DNA of 5,341 bases from Pseudomonadota bacterium (GTDB taxonomy: Bacteria; Pseudomonadota; Gammaproteobacteria; Xanthomonadales; Rhodanobacteraceae). The DNA lies in contig JAJYMF010000275.1 in NCBI GenBank assembly GCA_021787175.1, positions 1-5,341 on the forward strand. Direction: 5' to 3'. This document shows positions 1 to 5,285 of this stretch, piece by piece; positions within the stretch are counted from its first letter, which is position 1; every line of letters starts with the position of its first letter. A program made the translations under genes and the position numbers. The notes below the pieces were generated by a model, which was given only the letters and a program-made list of their open reading frames with translations, was not told the origin of the DNA and did not search any database.

Positions 1-120
1 GGACACCAGCGGATCGTCCAGGCGTACCGTGGCGCCTTCCTTCACCAGCCATTCGACGATGGTGGCGTCGGGCAGGCCTTCACCGAGGTCGGGGAGGTGG
101 AATGTCTTGATGTCGGCCAT
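1..120 (-). CDS. 2-oxo acid dehydrogenase complex E2 subunit (dihydrolipoamide acyltransferase), N-terminal part
   Basis: Only the first 40 codons are in the window; the gene runs off the left edge. The peptide begins MADIKTFHLPDLGEG and continues DATIVEWLVKEGATVRLDDP. This is the opening of a biotinyl/lipoyl domain: the PDLGEG strand, then I.EW.VKEG..V..DDPL, which normally comes just before the lipoyl-lysine loop (DKA-type). That lysine lies outside the window. E2 carries the swinging lipoyl arm, takes the acyl group from E1 and transfers it to coenzyme A in the cytoplasmic complex. The ATG at 118-120 is supported by an AGGGA ribosome site (complement of 129-133) 8 bases upstream. E1-beta and E1-alpha lie upstream on the same strand, so this should be the acyltransferase of the same complex. 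PDLGEG is common in branched-chain-type and Bacillus-like pyruvate-type E2 proteins; the substrate cannot be decided from 40 residues. Confidence 0.9.
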   Translation of the reverse strand, partial: MADIKTFHLPDLGEGLPDATIVEWLVKEGATVRLDDPLVS

Positions 121-155
121 GGTGCGATTCCCTGGATGAGCGGTGAGTCGTGCTG

Positions 156-192
156 AAAAAATTCTGTCCGCGAAGGACGCCAAGAACGCAAA
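156..192 (-). terminator. Terminator-like or attenuator-like element before the E2 gene (weak)
   Basis: On the minus strand the last repeat arm (complement of 166-192) contains the small hairpin GTCC-TTCGC-GGAC. It can also pair over about 27 bases with the complement of 274-301. Four bases after the arm comes a run of six T (complement of 156-161). Stem plus U tract is the layout of a Rho-independent terminator, and it sits 36 bases upstream of the E2 start codon. The four-base offset and the roughly 80-base loop of the long stem make it non-standard. It may lower E2 readthrough, or the T run may be chance. Confidence 0.3.
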
Positions 193-321
193 TTCAAGTT
201 TGGTCAGTGCGACACACCCGGTCGTGTTGGCGCGCGTAGGTTAGTTGGATGAGTTGCATACTTCATGGATTCATTTTGCGTCCTTGGCGTCCTTTGCGGA
301 CCGCGCTTTGAAGCCGTTCCA
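166..321. repeat. Palindromic repeat, copy 1 of a tandem pair
   Basis: The left arm at 166-192 begins GTCCGCGAAGGACGCCAAG. The right arm at 274-301 ends GGCGTCCTTTGCGGAC. The complement of the right arm matches the left arm over about 27 bases with two differences, so transcripts of either strand could fold into a stem closing a loop of about 80 bases. Each arm also contains its own short palindrome, GTCC-N5-GGAC, and has a 9-base internal rhythm (GCnAAGnAC). The tail CTTTGAAGCCGTT (306-318) recurs after copy 2, so the repeated unit is longer than the palindrome. From memory, repeats of the form GCGAAGGACGCAAAGAACGC are dispersed in several bacterial genomes, including Xanthomonadales; I could not check this. 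Confidence 0.75.
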
Positions 322-475
322 GTCCGCGAAGGACGCAAAGAACGCGAAGTTTAGTTTTGATCAGTATGCAGAACCCGTTGGCGCTCAGCGTGACTGCATT
401 GGCTGGGTTGCCCAATCTGCTGGTTGATTTTGCGCCCTTGGCATCCTTTGCGGACCAGAGCTGTTGAGCCGTTTT
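322..475. repeat. Palindromic repeat, copy 2 of a tandem pair
   Basis: The left arm at 322-348 begins GTCCGCGAAGGACGCAAAG, like copy 1. The right arm at 428-455 ends CATCCTTTGCGGAC. The two arms of this copy have drifted further apart, with about six differences over 27 bases. The spacing between equivalent arms of the two copies is 154-156 bases, which makes this a tandem arrangement. Between the arms only short stretches still match (for example GATCAGT here against GGTCAGT in copy 1), so the duplication is old or the centres evolve freely. The copy ends 13 bases downstream of the E1-beta stop codon. Confidence 0.72.
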
Positions 476-488
476 GGCAAAACGATCT

Positions 489-1466
489 TCACGCCGCCAG
501 CGTGCGCCTGGCCGCGCTGACGATGCGCTCCACGCTGGGCAGATATTTCATCTCCAGACGGAACAGCGGGATGTGGGTGTCGTAGCCGGTGACGCGCTCC
601 ACCGGCGCCAGCAGGTCGTACATCGAGTGCTCGGCCAGGCGCGCGGCGATCTCGGCGCCGAAGCCCGCGGTGCGCGGCGCCTCGTGCACGATCACGCAGC
701 GGCCGGTCTTGGCCACCGATTCGGCGATGGTGTCGAAGTCCAGCGGCTTGAGCGTGGCGACGTCGATCACCTCGGCGCTGATCCCTTCGGCGGCCAGCGC
801 GTCGGCGGCCTCGAGGGTCTCCTTCACCTGTGCGCCCCAGGTCACCAGGGTGACGTCGCGGCCGTCGCGCAGCACGAAGCAGACGTCCAGCGGCAGCGCC
901 TCGCCGTCGTCGGCCACCTCTTCCTTGTACTGGCGGTAGATGCGCTTGGGCTCGAAGAAGATCACCGGATCGGGGTCGCGGATCGCCGCCAGCAGCAGGC
1001 CGTAGGCGCGTCCCGGCGAGGACGGCAGCACCACGCGCAGACCGGGCACGTTGGTGAAGATCGCCTCGTTGGCTTCGCTGTGATGCTCGGGCGCGCGGAT
1101 GCCGCCGCCCCACGGCGCGCGGAACACCGCCGGCACGCTCAGGCGGCCGCGGGTGCGGTTTCGCATGCGCGCGGCGTGGCAGATGATGTGGTCCACCATC
1201 GGATAGATGAAGCCCTCGAACTGCGCCTCGGCGACCGGCTTCATGCCCTGCGCGGCGAGGCCGACGGTGAGGCCGGCGATGGTGGTTTCGTCCAGCGGCG
1301 TGTCGATCACGCGCTGGTCGCCGAATTTTTCCTGCAGGCCGACGGTGGCTCGGAACACGCCGCCGTTGACGCCGACGTCCTCGCCCAGCACGACCACGGA
1401 CGAGTCGTGGGCCATTTCCCAGGCGAGCGCCATCGTTACCGCTTCGATAAGGGTGATCTGTGCCAT
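489..1466 (-). CDS. pdhB: 2-oxo acid dehydrogenase E1 component, beta subunit (pyruvate or branched-chain type)
   Basis: The protein has 325 residues, the usual length for this family. With the alpha subunit it forms the alpha2beta2 thiamine-diphosphate enzyme that decarboxylates a 2-oxo acid and acylates the E2 lipoyl group in the cytoplasm. The transketolase-like pyrimidine-binding domain (about 1-180) shows GEDVGVNGGVFRAT at 28-41, DTPLDET at 55-61 with the cofactor-activating glutamate probably E60, and APWGGGIRAPEHHSE at 117-131 with an active-site histidine at H128 or H129. The C-terminal transketolase domain (about 200-320) shows VTLVTWG (205-211), LKPLD (239-243) and HEAPRTAGFGAEIA (261-274). 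The ATG at 1466 has an AAGGA ribosome site (complement of 1473-1477) 6 bases upstream. Only 12 bases separate it from the alpha gene, so the two are almost certainly cotranscribed. The symbol is tentative: the PE.HS stretch resembles Bacillus-type PdhB, but branched-chain beta subunits are very close. Confidence 0.93.
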   Translation of the reverse strand: MAQITLIEAVTMALAWEMAHDSSVVVLGEDVGVNGGVFRATVGLQEKFGDQRVIDTPLDETTIAGLTVGLAAQGMKPVAEAQFEGFIYPMVDHIICHAARMRNRTRGRLSVPAVFRAPWGGGIRAPEHHSEANEAIFTNVPGLRVVLPSSPGRAYGLLLAAIRDPDPVIFFEPKRIYRQYKEEVADDGEALPLDVCFVLRDGRDVTLVTWGAQVKETLEAADALAAEGISAEVIDVATLKPLDFDTIAESVAKTGRCVIVHEAPRTAGFGAEIAARLAEHSMYDLLAPVERVTGYDTHIPLFRLEMKYLPSVERIVSAARRTLAA

Positions 1467-1472
1467 GGGGAA

Positions 1473-1477
1473 TCCTT
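1473..1477 (-). promoter_or_regulatory. Ribosome binding site of the E1-beta gene
   Basis: AAGGA on the minus strand lies 6 bases before the ATG at 1464-1466, inside the 12-base gap between the alpha stop and the beta start. The spacing is close to ideal and fixes the start of the beta subunit. The tight junction suggests that translation of the two subunits is coupled, as expected for an equimolar complex. Confidence 0.7.
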
Positions 1478-1478
1478 G

Positions 1479-2558
1479 TCAGCCGTGGCTGCGATCGAGG
1501 GCGAGCGCCTGCGCGCGCTGTGCGGCGAGGTCGGCCGGCAGCTCGGCGTAGGTGAAGTCGAACATCGTTTCGAGCGGCTGTGCCTTGGTCGCGAGATAGG
1601 CGTTGACCTCGGCATCGACGCGCGCGCCGCAGTCGGACTTCCAGGATTCTTCCTGCTGCGCATCCCAGGCCTTGTTGGTCTCGAGCCAGGCGCGCAGGCG
1701 TTTCAGCGGCTCGCGCGTCCACGCCGCTTTGACCTCGGCGTCGTCGCGATAGCGGCGGGCGTCGTCGGCGGTGGTGTGATCGGACAGGCGATAGGTGACC
1801 GCCTCGACCACGGTGCCGCCCTCGCCGCGGCGCGCACGCTCCAGCGCCTGATCCATCGCCGCACGCACGGCCAGCAGGTCGTTGCCGTCGATCTGGATGC
1901 ATGCGAGGCCGGCGGCGATGCCCTTCTGCGCCAGCGTCTTGGCGCCGGTCTGCATCCGCCGCGGCACCGAGATCGCCCACTGGTTGTTGATGATCACCGC
2001 CACCAGCGGCAGCTGCATCGCGCCGGCGGCGTTGATGGCGGAGTAGAAATCGGCTTTCGAGGAGCCGCCGTCGCCCAGCGTGCACACCGCCACGCGCGGC
2101 TCGCCGCGCAGCTTGAACGCCATCGCCGAGCCGGCCGCGTGCAGACACTGGGTGGCGATCGGCACGCACCAGGCGAAGTCGTGGGCCGGACCGGAAAAGT
2201 CGTTGCCGCGCTCGTCGCCGCCCCAGTACATCAGCACCTCGCGCGGCTTCACGCCGCGCACGAATTGCGCGCCGTACTCGCGATAGCTGGGCGCGAAGAC
2301 GTCTTCCGCGCGCATCGCCGAACCGATGCCGACGTGGGTGGCCTCGGCGCCGAGGCAGGAGGCGTAGGTGCCCAGCTTGCCGGTGCGCTGCAGGGCGACG
2401 GCTTTGCTGTCGAACACGCGCACGAAAAGCATCGTTTTGTACAACTCGACCAGACGGGCGAAATCGCGCGCCAGCGGCGGCAGATCCTTGCCGACGGGCT
2501 TGCCCTCGGGGTCGAGGCATTGCAGATAGGGAATCTCGAACGCGGCAGCAGTGGACAC
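1479..2558 (-). CDS. pdhA: 2-oxo acid dehydrogenase E1 component, alpha subunit (pyruvate or branched-chain type)
   Basis: The protein has 359 residues, a normal length for bacterial E1-alpha. It binds thiamine diphosphate and Mg2+ and carries out decarboxylation with the beta subunit. The cofactor motif is exact: GDG at 162-164, then 26 residues, then NN at 191-192 followed by QWAISVP. Other family landmarks are CLGAEATHVG (68-77), YREYGAQFVRG (92-102), GPAHDFAWCVPIATQ (123-137) and the active-site loop YRLSDHTTADDARRYR (256-271). That loop corresponds to the phosphorylation loop of mitochondrial enzymes, though no kinase is implied here. The start is GTG at 2556-2558, supported by GGGAGG (complement of 2564-2569) 5 bases upstream; no ATG fits as well. 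The loop and the HDF.CVPIATQ stretch resemble the heterodimeric pyruvate dehydrogenase E1-alpha group, but branched-chain substrates remain possible. If the genome also has a homodimeric AceE, a branched-chain or other role becomes likelier. The symbol is tentative. Confidence 0.94.
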   Translation of the reverse strand: MSTAAAFEIPYLQCLDPEGKPVGKDLPPLARDFARLVELYKTMLFVRVFDSKAVALQRTGKLGTYASCLGAEATHVGIGSAMRAEDVFAPSYREYGAQFVRGVKPREVLMYWGGDERGNDFSGPAHDFAWCVPIATQCLHAAGSAMAFKLRGEPRVAVCTLGDGGSSKADFYSAINAAGAMQLPLVAVIINNQWAISVPRRMQTGAKTLAQKGIAAGLACIQIDGNDLLAVRAAMDQALERARRGEGGTVVEAVTYRLSDHTTADDARRYRDDAEVKAAWTREPLKRLRAWLETNKAWDAQQEESWKSDCGARVDAEVNAYLATKAQPLETMFDFTYAELPADLAAQRAQALALDRSHG

Positions 2559-2563
2559 GACAA

Positions 2564-2569
2564 CCTCCC
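2564..2569 (-). promoter_or_regulatory. Ribosome binding site deciding the GTG start of E1-alpha
   Basis: GGGAGG on the minus strand, continuing as GGAGGT, lies 5 bases before the GTG at 2556-2558. It is the strongest ribosome site in the window. It supports a GTG start giving MSTAAAFEIPYLQ at the N-terminus. Confidence 0.7.
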
Positions 2570-2644
2570 GGCGTGTGGATGCGGCATGCCGGAGCGGCGC
2601 GGGTGCGATCCAGTGCGCGCCTGCGCGTCCGTAACAACCGCCTA

Positions 2645-2674
2645 GAAATAGCAGGCGGCGGCATCCTCCGGCAA
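2645..2674 (-). promoter_or_regulatory. Possible sigma-70 promoter for the E1 genes
   Basis: TTGCCG (complement of 2669-2674) matches four of six -35 bases. After 18 bases TATTTC (complement of 2645-2650) matches three of six -10 bases and is preceded by the extended -10 dinucleotide TG. It is the most AT-rich patch of this otherwise very GC-rich stretch. The predicted RNA start would lie about 80 bases upstream of the GTG. The match is weak and unproven. Confidence 0.22.
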
Positions 2675-2755
2675 GGCGCGGCGCAGCAGGTGCGGGTTGC
2701 GAGCAGGCCCCGGGACGGCGCGTTCATGCGCTCCGCCGGCGCCCGGGCGGCACTT

Positions 2756-2783
2756 CCGCCGCGGCCCAGGTACCCGCCGCGGC
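2756..2783. repeat. Direct repeat of CCGCCGCGGC, period 18 bp, upstream of kynA
   Basis: The ten-base sequence occurs at 2756-2765 and 2774-2783. Each copy contains the perfect palindrome GCCGCGGC (2758-2765 and 2776-2783). The pair sits directly before the candidate -10 box TACCAT (2786-2791) of kynA, a position where an operator could act. GC-rich palindromes are frequent by chance in such DNA, so a regulatory role is only a possibility. Confidence 0.35.
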
Positions 2784-2821
2784 GTTACCATGCGGCCAAG
2801 TCCGCAAGGCCATCCATCCCC

Positions 2822-3676
2822 ATGAGCGACGACAATCGCCGCGCCCTCGAAGCCGGCATCGCCACCGATCTGCGCGATCGCCTGACCTACGCCGGCTACC
2901 TCGGTCTCGATACCCTGCTCGCCGCGCAGCGACCGCTGTCGCAGCCGCCGCACCACGACGAGCTGCTGTTCATCATCCAGCACCAGGTCGCCGAACTATG
3001 GATGAAGCTGATCGTGCACGAGCTGGCCGCGGCGATCGCGCACCTCGAGCGCGACGAGCCCGATCCGTGCCTGAAGATCCTCGCCCGCATCAAGCAGGTG
3101 CAGCGGCAGTTGTTCGAGCAGTGGGCGGTGCTGGAGACGCTGACGCCCAGCGAGTACATGCAGTTCCGCCATGTGCTGGGACCGGCCTCGGGCTTCCAGT
3201 CGCTGCAGTACCGGCTGATCGAGTTCATGCTCGGCAACAAGAACGCCGACATGCTGGCGGTGTTCGCGCACGATCCCGCGGCGCAGACCCGGCTCGGGCA
3301 GGCGCTGGCCGCGCCCAGCCTCTACGACGCCTTTCTCGCGCATCTGGCGCGGCGCGGCCACGGCGTGCCGACGGCCTGCCTGACGCGCGACCGGCGCCAG
3401 CCGCACGTGTTCACGCCGGAACTGGTGCCGGTGTTCAAGGCGATCTACGAGGCCACCGAGGCGCGCTGGTCGGAGTACCACCTGTGCGAGCAGCTGGTGG
3501 ATGTCGAGGAGAGCTTCCAGCTGTGGCGCTTCCGCCACATGAAGACGGTCGAGCGCATCATCGGCCACAAGCGCGGCACCGGCGGCTCCTCGGGCGTGGG
3601 TTTTCTCAAACAGGCGCTGGATCTGACCTTCTTTCCCGAACTGATCGAGGTGCGCACGGTGCTGCACGCCCATTGA
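2822..3676 (+). CDS. kynA: Tryptophan 2,3-dioxygenase
   Basis: The protein has 284 residues. It is a cytoplasmic haem enzyme that inserts O2 into L-tryptophan to give N-formylkynurenine, the first step of the kynurenine pathway. All the known residues of the Xanthomonas campestris enzyme appear at an offset of one: F50 and H54 in FIIQHQVAELWMK (50-62), Y112, R116 and S123 in EYMQFRHVLGPASGFQS (111-127), the haem-ligand histidine H239 in WRFRHMKTVERIIGHKRGTG (235-254), and T253 in the GTGGSSG loop (252-258). The constant offset and normal length show an intact enzyme and support the ATG at 2822. An in-frame extension upstream to 2573 would add Arg-rich sequence unlike the family. The ribosome site is poor: AAGG at 2806-2809 is 12 bases away, so initiation may be weak or nearly leaderless if RNA starts near 2798. 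It diverges from E1-alpha and is followed after 92 bases by a transporter on the same strand. Confidence 0.97.
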   Translation: MSDDNRRALEAGIATDLRDRLTYAGYLGLDTLLAAQRPLSQPPHHDELLFIIQHQVAELWMKLIVHELAAAIAHLERDEPDPCLKILARIKQVQRQLFEQWAVLETLTPSEYMQFRHVLGPASGFQSLQYRLIEFMLGNKNADMLAVFAHDPAAQTRLGQALAAPSLYDAFLAHLARRGHGVPTACLTRDRRQPHVFTPELVPVFKAIYEATEARWSEYHLCEQLVDVEESFQLWRFRHMKTVERIIGHKRGTGGSSGVGFLKQALDLTFFPELIEVRTVLHAH

Positions 3677-3768
3677 GAGCGCCCGCTGTCATGCGCTGAA
3701 TGAACTTACGCGCGCGCCGGCGATCCCACGTCGCAATGCCCACCGGACCGATCACAGGGGATGAGTCG
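3677..3768 (+). other. Spacer between kynA and the transporter gene, with ribosome site
   Basis: These 92 bases contain no clear terminator, so readthrough from kynA into the transporter is plausible. AGGGG at 3756-3760, 8 bases before the ATG at 3769, is a good ribosome site. An in-frame ATG at 3700 would add 23 Arg-rich residues but has no ribosome site and adds no family sequence, so the downstream start is preferred. Confidence 0.6.
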
Positions 3769-5235
3769 ATGAGCACCGAAATCGCCGCCGCAAATCCGCA
3801 TGCCGCTCCTTCCGACCGCTGGGGCCATCCGCGCGGGCTGTGGATGCTGCTGGGCGTGACCGTGGGGCTGAACTTCGCCTTCTACGGCTTTCGTTCCTTC
3901 GTCGCGCCCTATCTTGCACAAACCTTCTTCGCCAGCCTGCCCATCGGCGAGGCGCTGCGCGACGCCAATGTGCTGACCGCCGGCGTCGGCGCGCTGCTCT
4001 ACGCCACGCACGTGTTCGGCGGCTGGATCGCCGACAACGTGCTGGGCGAGGTGCGCGCGCTGCGCACCGCGCTGTGGCTGGAAGCGCTGGCGCTGGCGCT
4101 GATGGCGTGGCCGACGCGCACCGTCTTCGTGCTGGCGTTGGCGATCTATGTGCTGGGCGCGGGCCTGAGCATTCCGCTGACGGTGCTGATCGGGCGCAAC
4201 TACGGCCCCGACGATCCGCGCCGCGACGCCGGCTACACGCTGTTTTATCTGGCGATCAACCTCGGCGCCTTCGTCGCGCCCTTCGTTTGTGCCGACTGGA
4301 TCGGCGGCCGTTTCGGCTACCGCTACGGCTTTCTCGCCGCCAGCGCCGGCGTGGCGCTGGGCGCGCTGCTGTTCGAACTGCGCGGCAAACCGCTGGAAGC
4401 CCGGCAGCCGCCGGCACGCTACGGCGGTCCGCGCGCGCTGCCGGCGGTGCTGCTGGGCATGCTGGCGCTGCTCTATCCGACCATGCTGCTGCTCGAGCAC
4501 TCGCAGTTCCTCGGCGCGGCGGTGAATCTGCTGCTGGGACTGCTGATGCTCTATTTCATCGTCAGCAGCCTGCGTCGCGGCGATCGCGTGCAGACGCAGC
4601 GCTACCTCGCCATGCTGCTGCTGTTCGCGGCCAATATCGCGTTCTGGGCGCTGAGCCTGCAGGGCGCGACCTCGCTCAATTTCTTTGCCCGCGACTACGT
4701 CAACGCGCCGTTCGACTTCAGCCTGTTCCAGTCCTTCAATCCGCTCTACATCCTGCTGTTTGCACCGGTGATGGCGGTGCTGTGGCCGTGGCTGGACCGG
4801 CAGGGGCGCAACCCCTCGACGCCGCGCAAGTTCGGCATCGGCCTGCTGCTGGTGGCGCTGAGCTACGGCGTGGTGGCCTATGCCGTCCATCATCTGACCG
4901 GCGCCGACGGGCGTGTTTCCTGGCTGATCCTGGCGCTGTGCTATCTGCTGCAGACCATCGGCGAGCTGGCGCTGTCGCCGATCGGCTATGCGATGGTCAC
5001 GCGCCTGGCCGCGCCGGACGAGTCGTCGCTGGCGATGGGCGGCTGGTTCTTCGGCATCGCCATGGCCTACCAGCTCTCGGGCCAGATCGCGGCCATGACC
5101 ACCACCGGCAGCGCCAGCGGCATCGCCGGCTACGCGCATGTATACGGGCTGCTGTTCGTGTGGGGACTGCTGGCCAGCGCGCTCTATCTGCTGGCCGCGC
5201 CGCTGATCACCAAGCTGATGCACGGCGCGCGCTGA
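3769..5235 (+). CDS. POT/PTR2-family (proton-dependent oligopeptide transporter-like) MFS permease, atypical
   Basis: The protein has 488 residues and about 14 hydrophobic segments, the bacterial POT layout of twelve major-facilitator helices plus two inserted ones. Approximate spans: 23-46, 66-88, 98-114, 118-142, 155-176, 183-203, 223-243 and 247-268 (inserted pair), 278-298, 326-343, 354-375, 384-404, 424-444, 457-480. Family signatures are clear: GGWIADNVLG (84-93), RRDAGYTLFYLAINLGAF (151-168; the FYxxINxG motif), NPLYILLFAPVMAVLW (324-339) and QTIGELALSPIGYAMVT (395-411), with the helix 10 glutamate E399. Typical members import di- and tripeptides with protons. Oddly, aligned on YG (39-40), the ExxER motif reads T31..L34 N35. 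The helix 4 lysine is I135 (GAGLSIP) and the helix 7 EQ glutamate is L297 (FWALSLQ). The charged coupling network therefore appears lost, while R42 after YG is kept. Substrate and energy coupling may differ from standard peptide:H+ symport. It may be cotranscribed with kynA; a role in supplying tryptophan peptides is speculation. Confidence 0.88.
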   Translation: MSTEIAAANPHAAPSDRWGHPRGLWMLLGVTVGLNFAFYGFRSFVAPYLAQTFFASLPIGEALRDANVLTAGVGALLYATHVFGGWIADNVLGEVRALRTALWLEALALALMAWPTRTVFVLALAIYVLGAGLSIPLTVLIGRNYGPDDPRRDAGYTLFYLAINLGAFVAPFVCADWIGGRFGYRYGFLAASAGVALGALLFELRGKPLEARQPPARYGGPRALPAVLLGMLALLYPTMLLLEHSQFLGAAVNLLLGLLMLYFIVSSLRRGDRVQTQRYLAMLLLFAANIAFWALSLQGATSLNFFARDYVNAPFDFSLFQSFNPLYILLFAPVMAVLWPWLDRQGRNPSTPRKFGIGLLLVALSYGVVAYAVHHLTGADGRVSWLILALCYLLQTIGELALSPIGYAMVTRLAAPDESSLAMGGWFFGIAMAYQLSGQIAAMTTTGSASGIAGYAHVYGLLFVWGLLASALYLLAAPLITKLMHGAR

Positions 5236-5265
5236 GGAAGGTCTGAACAAGTTCAGACCTTCCTC
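5234..5265. terminator. Perfect 15-bp inverted repeat at the end of the transporter gene
   Basis: GAGGAAGGTCTGAAC (5234-5248), AA, then GTTCAGACCTTCCTC (5251-5265) form an uninterrupted 15-bp inverted repeat. In RNA the loop would open to CAAG on a 14-bp stem. The repeat starts within the TGA stop codon (5233-5235). No T run follows on the plus strand (GAGCCATGG) or on the minus strand, so it is not a classic intrinsic terminator. It could stabilise the mRNA 3' end, act with Rho, serve a convergent gene, or be a dispersed palindrome. Confidence 0.6.
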
Positions 5266-5266
5266 G

Positions 5267-5280
5267 AGCCATGGACGGCT
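5267..5280. repeat. Short inverted repeat AGCC-N6-GGCT
   Basis: AGCCATGGACGGCT directly follows the perfect palindrome and could form a four-base-pair stem. Alone it is too short to mean anything. It is listed because it is one of several palindromes packed into the 106 bases after the transporter gene. Confidence 0.2.
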
Positions 5281-5285
5281 TGCCG

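Larger units (their letters stand above)
121..488. other. Intergenic region between E1-beta and E2 genes, filled by repeats
   Basis: These 368 bases separate the E1-beta stop from the E2 start and are visibly less GC-rich than the genes around them. Most of the gap is two copies of a palindromic repeat (166-321 and 322-475). The remainder is the E2 leader (121-165) and a 13-base spacer after the E1-beta stop. I see no believable protein gene: the 60-codon open frame at 245-427 runs through the repeat arms and has no ribosome site. If E1 and E2 are cotranscribed, this DNA forms a long structured spacer in the mRNA. Confidence 0.8.
2559..2821. promoter_or_regulatory. Divergent intergenic region between E1-alpha and kynA
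   Basis: These 263 bases lie between two start codons that point away from each other, so both promoters should be here. For E1-alpha a weak candidate on the minus strand is TTGCCG (complement of 2669-2674), an 18-base spacer, and TATTTC (complement of 2645-2650) preceded by TG one base away. For kynA a weak candidate is TACCAT at 2786-2791, which would start RNA about 25 bases before the ATG; no convincing -35 box precedes it. Two copies of CCGCCGCGGC lie just upstream of that (2756-2783). The open frames crossing this region are extensions of shadow frames, not genes. Confidence 0.5.

Noticed and set aside
245..427. Small open frame of 60 codons between E1-beta and E2
   Set aside because: Its central part is a translation of the repeat arms (ASLASFADRA, SAKDAKNAKF), it has no ribosome site, and the repeats explain the sequence better.
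166..475. CRISPR array
   Set aside because: There are only two copies, each with inverted arms, the arms within and between copies are spaced unevenly, and no cas gene is in the window.
474..2645. Plus-strand open frame of 723 codons opposite the E1 genes
   Set aside because: It is antisense to two confidently identified genes. Its composition (Gly, Val, Ala, His, Arg) is typical of the complement of GC-rich coding DNA.
385..2727. Minus-strand open frame of 780 codons across both E1 genes
   Set aside because: It is a shadow frame: the true E1-alpha and E1-beta frames on the same strand carry clear domains and ribosome sites, while this one is Arg/Ala/Gly-rich with no recognisable motif.
2573..2821. 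N-terminal extension of KynA to an upstream ATG at 2573
   Set aside because: The added residues are Arg/Ala-rich and not part of the family; the ATG at 2822 gives a protein aligned at a constant offset with the X. campestris enzyme.
2998..3699. Open frame of 233 codons overlapping kynA
   Set aside because: It lies out of frame inside an intact, well-conserved gene and has no motif of its own.
3700..3768. Upstream ATG for the transporter
   Set aside because: It has no ribosome site and would add an Arg-rich 23-residue leader, whereas the ATG at 3769 has AGGGG at good spacing.
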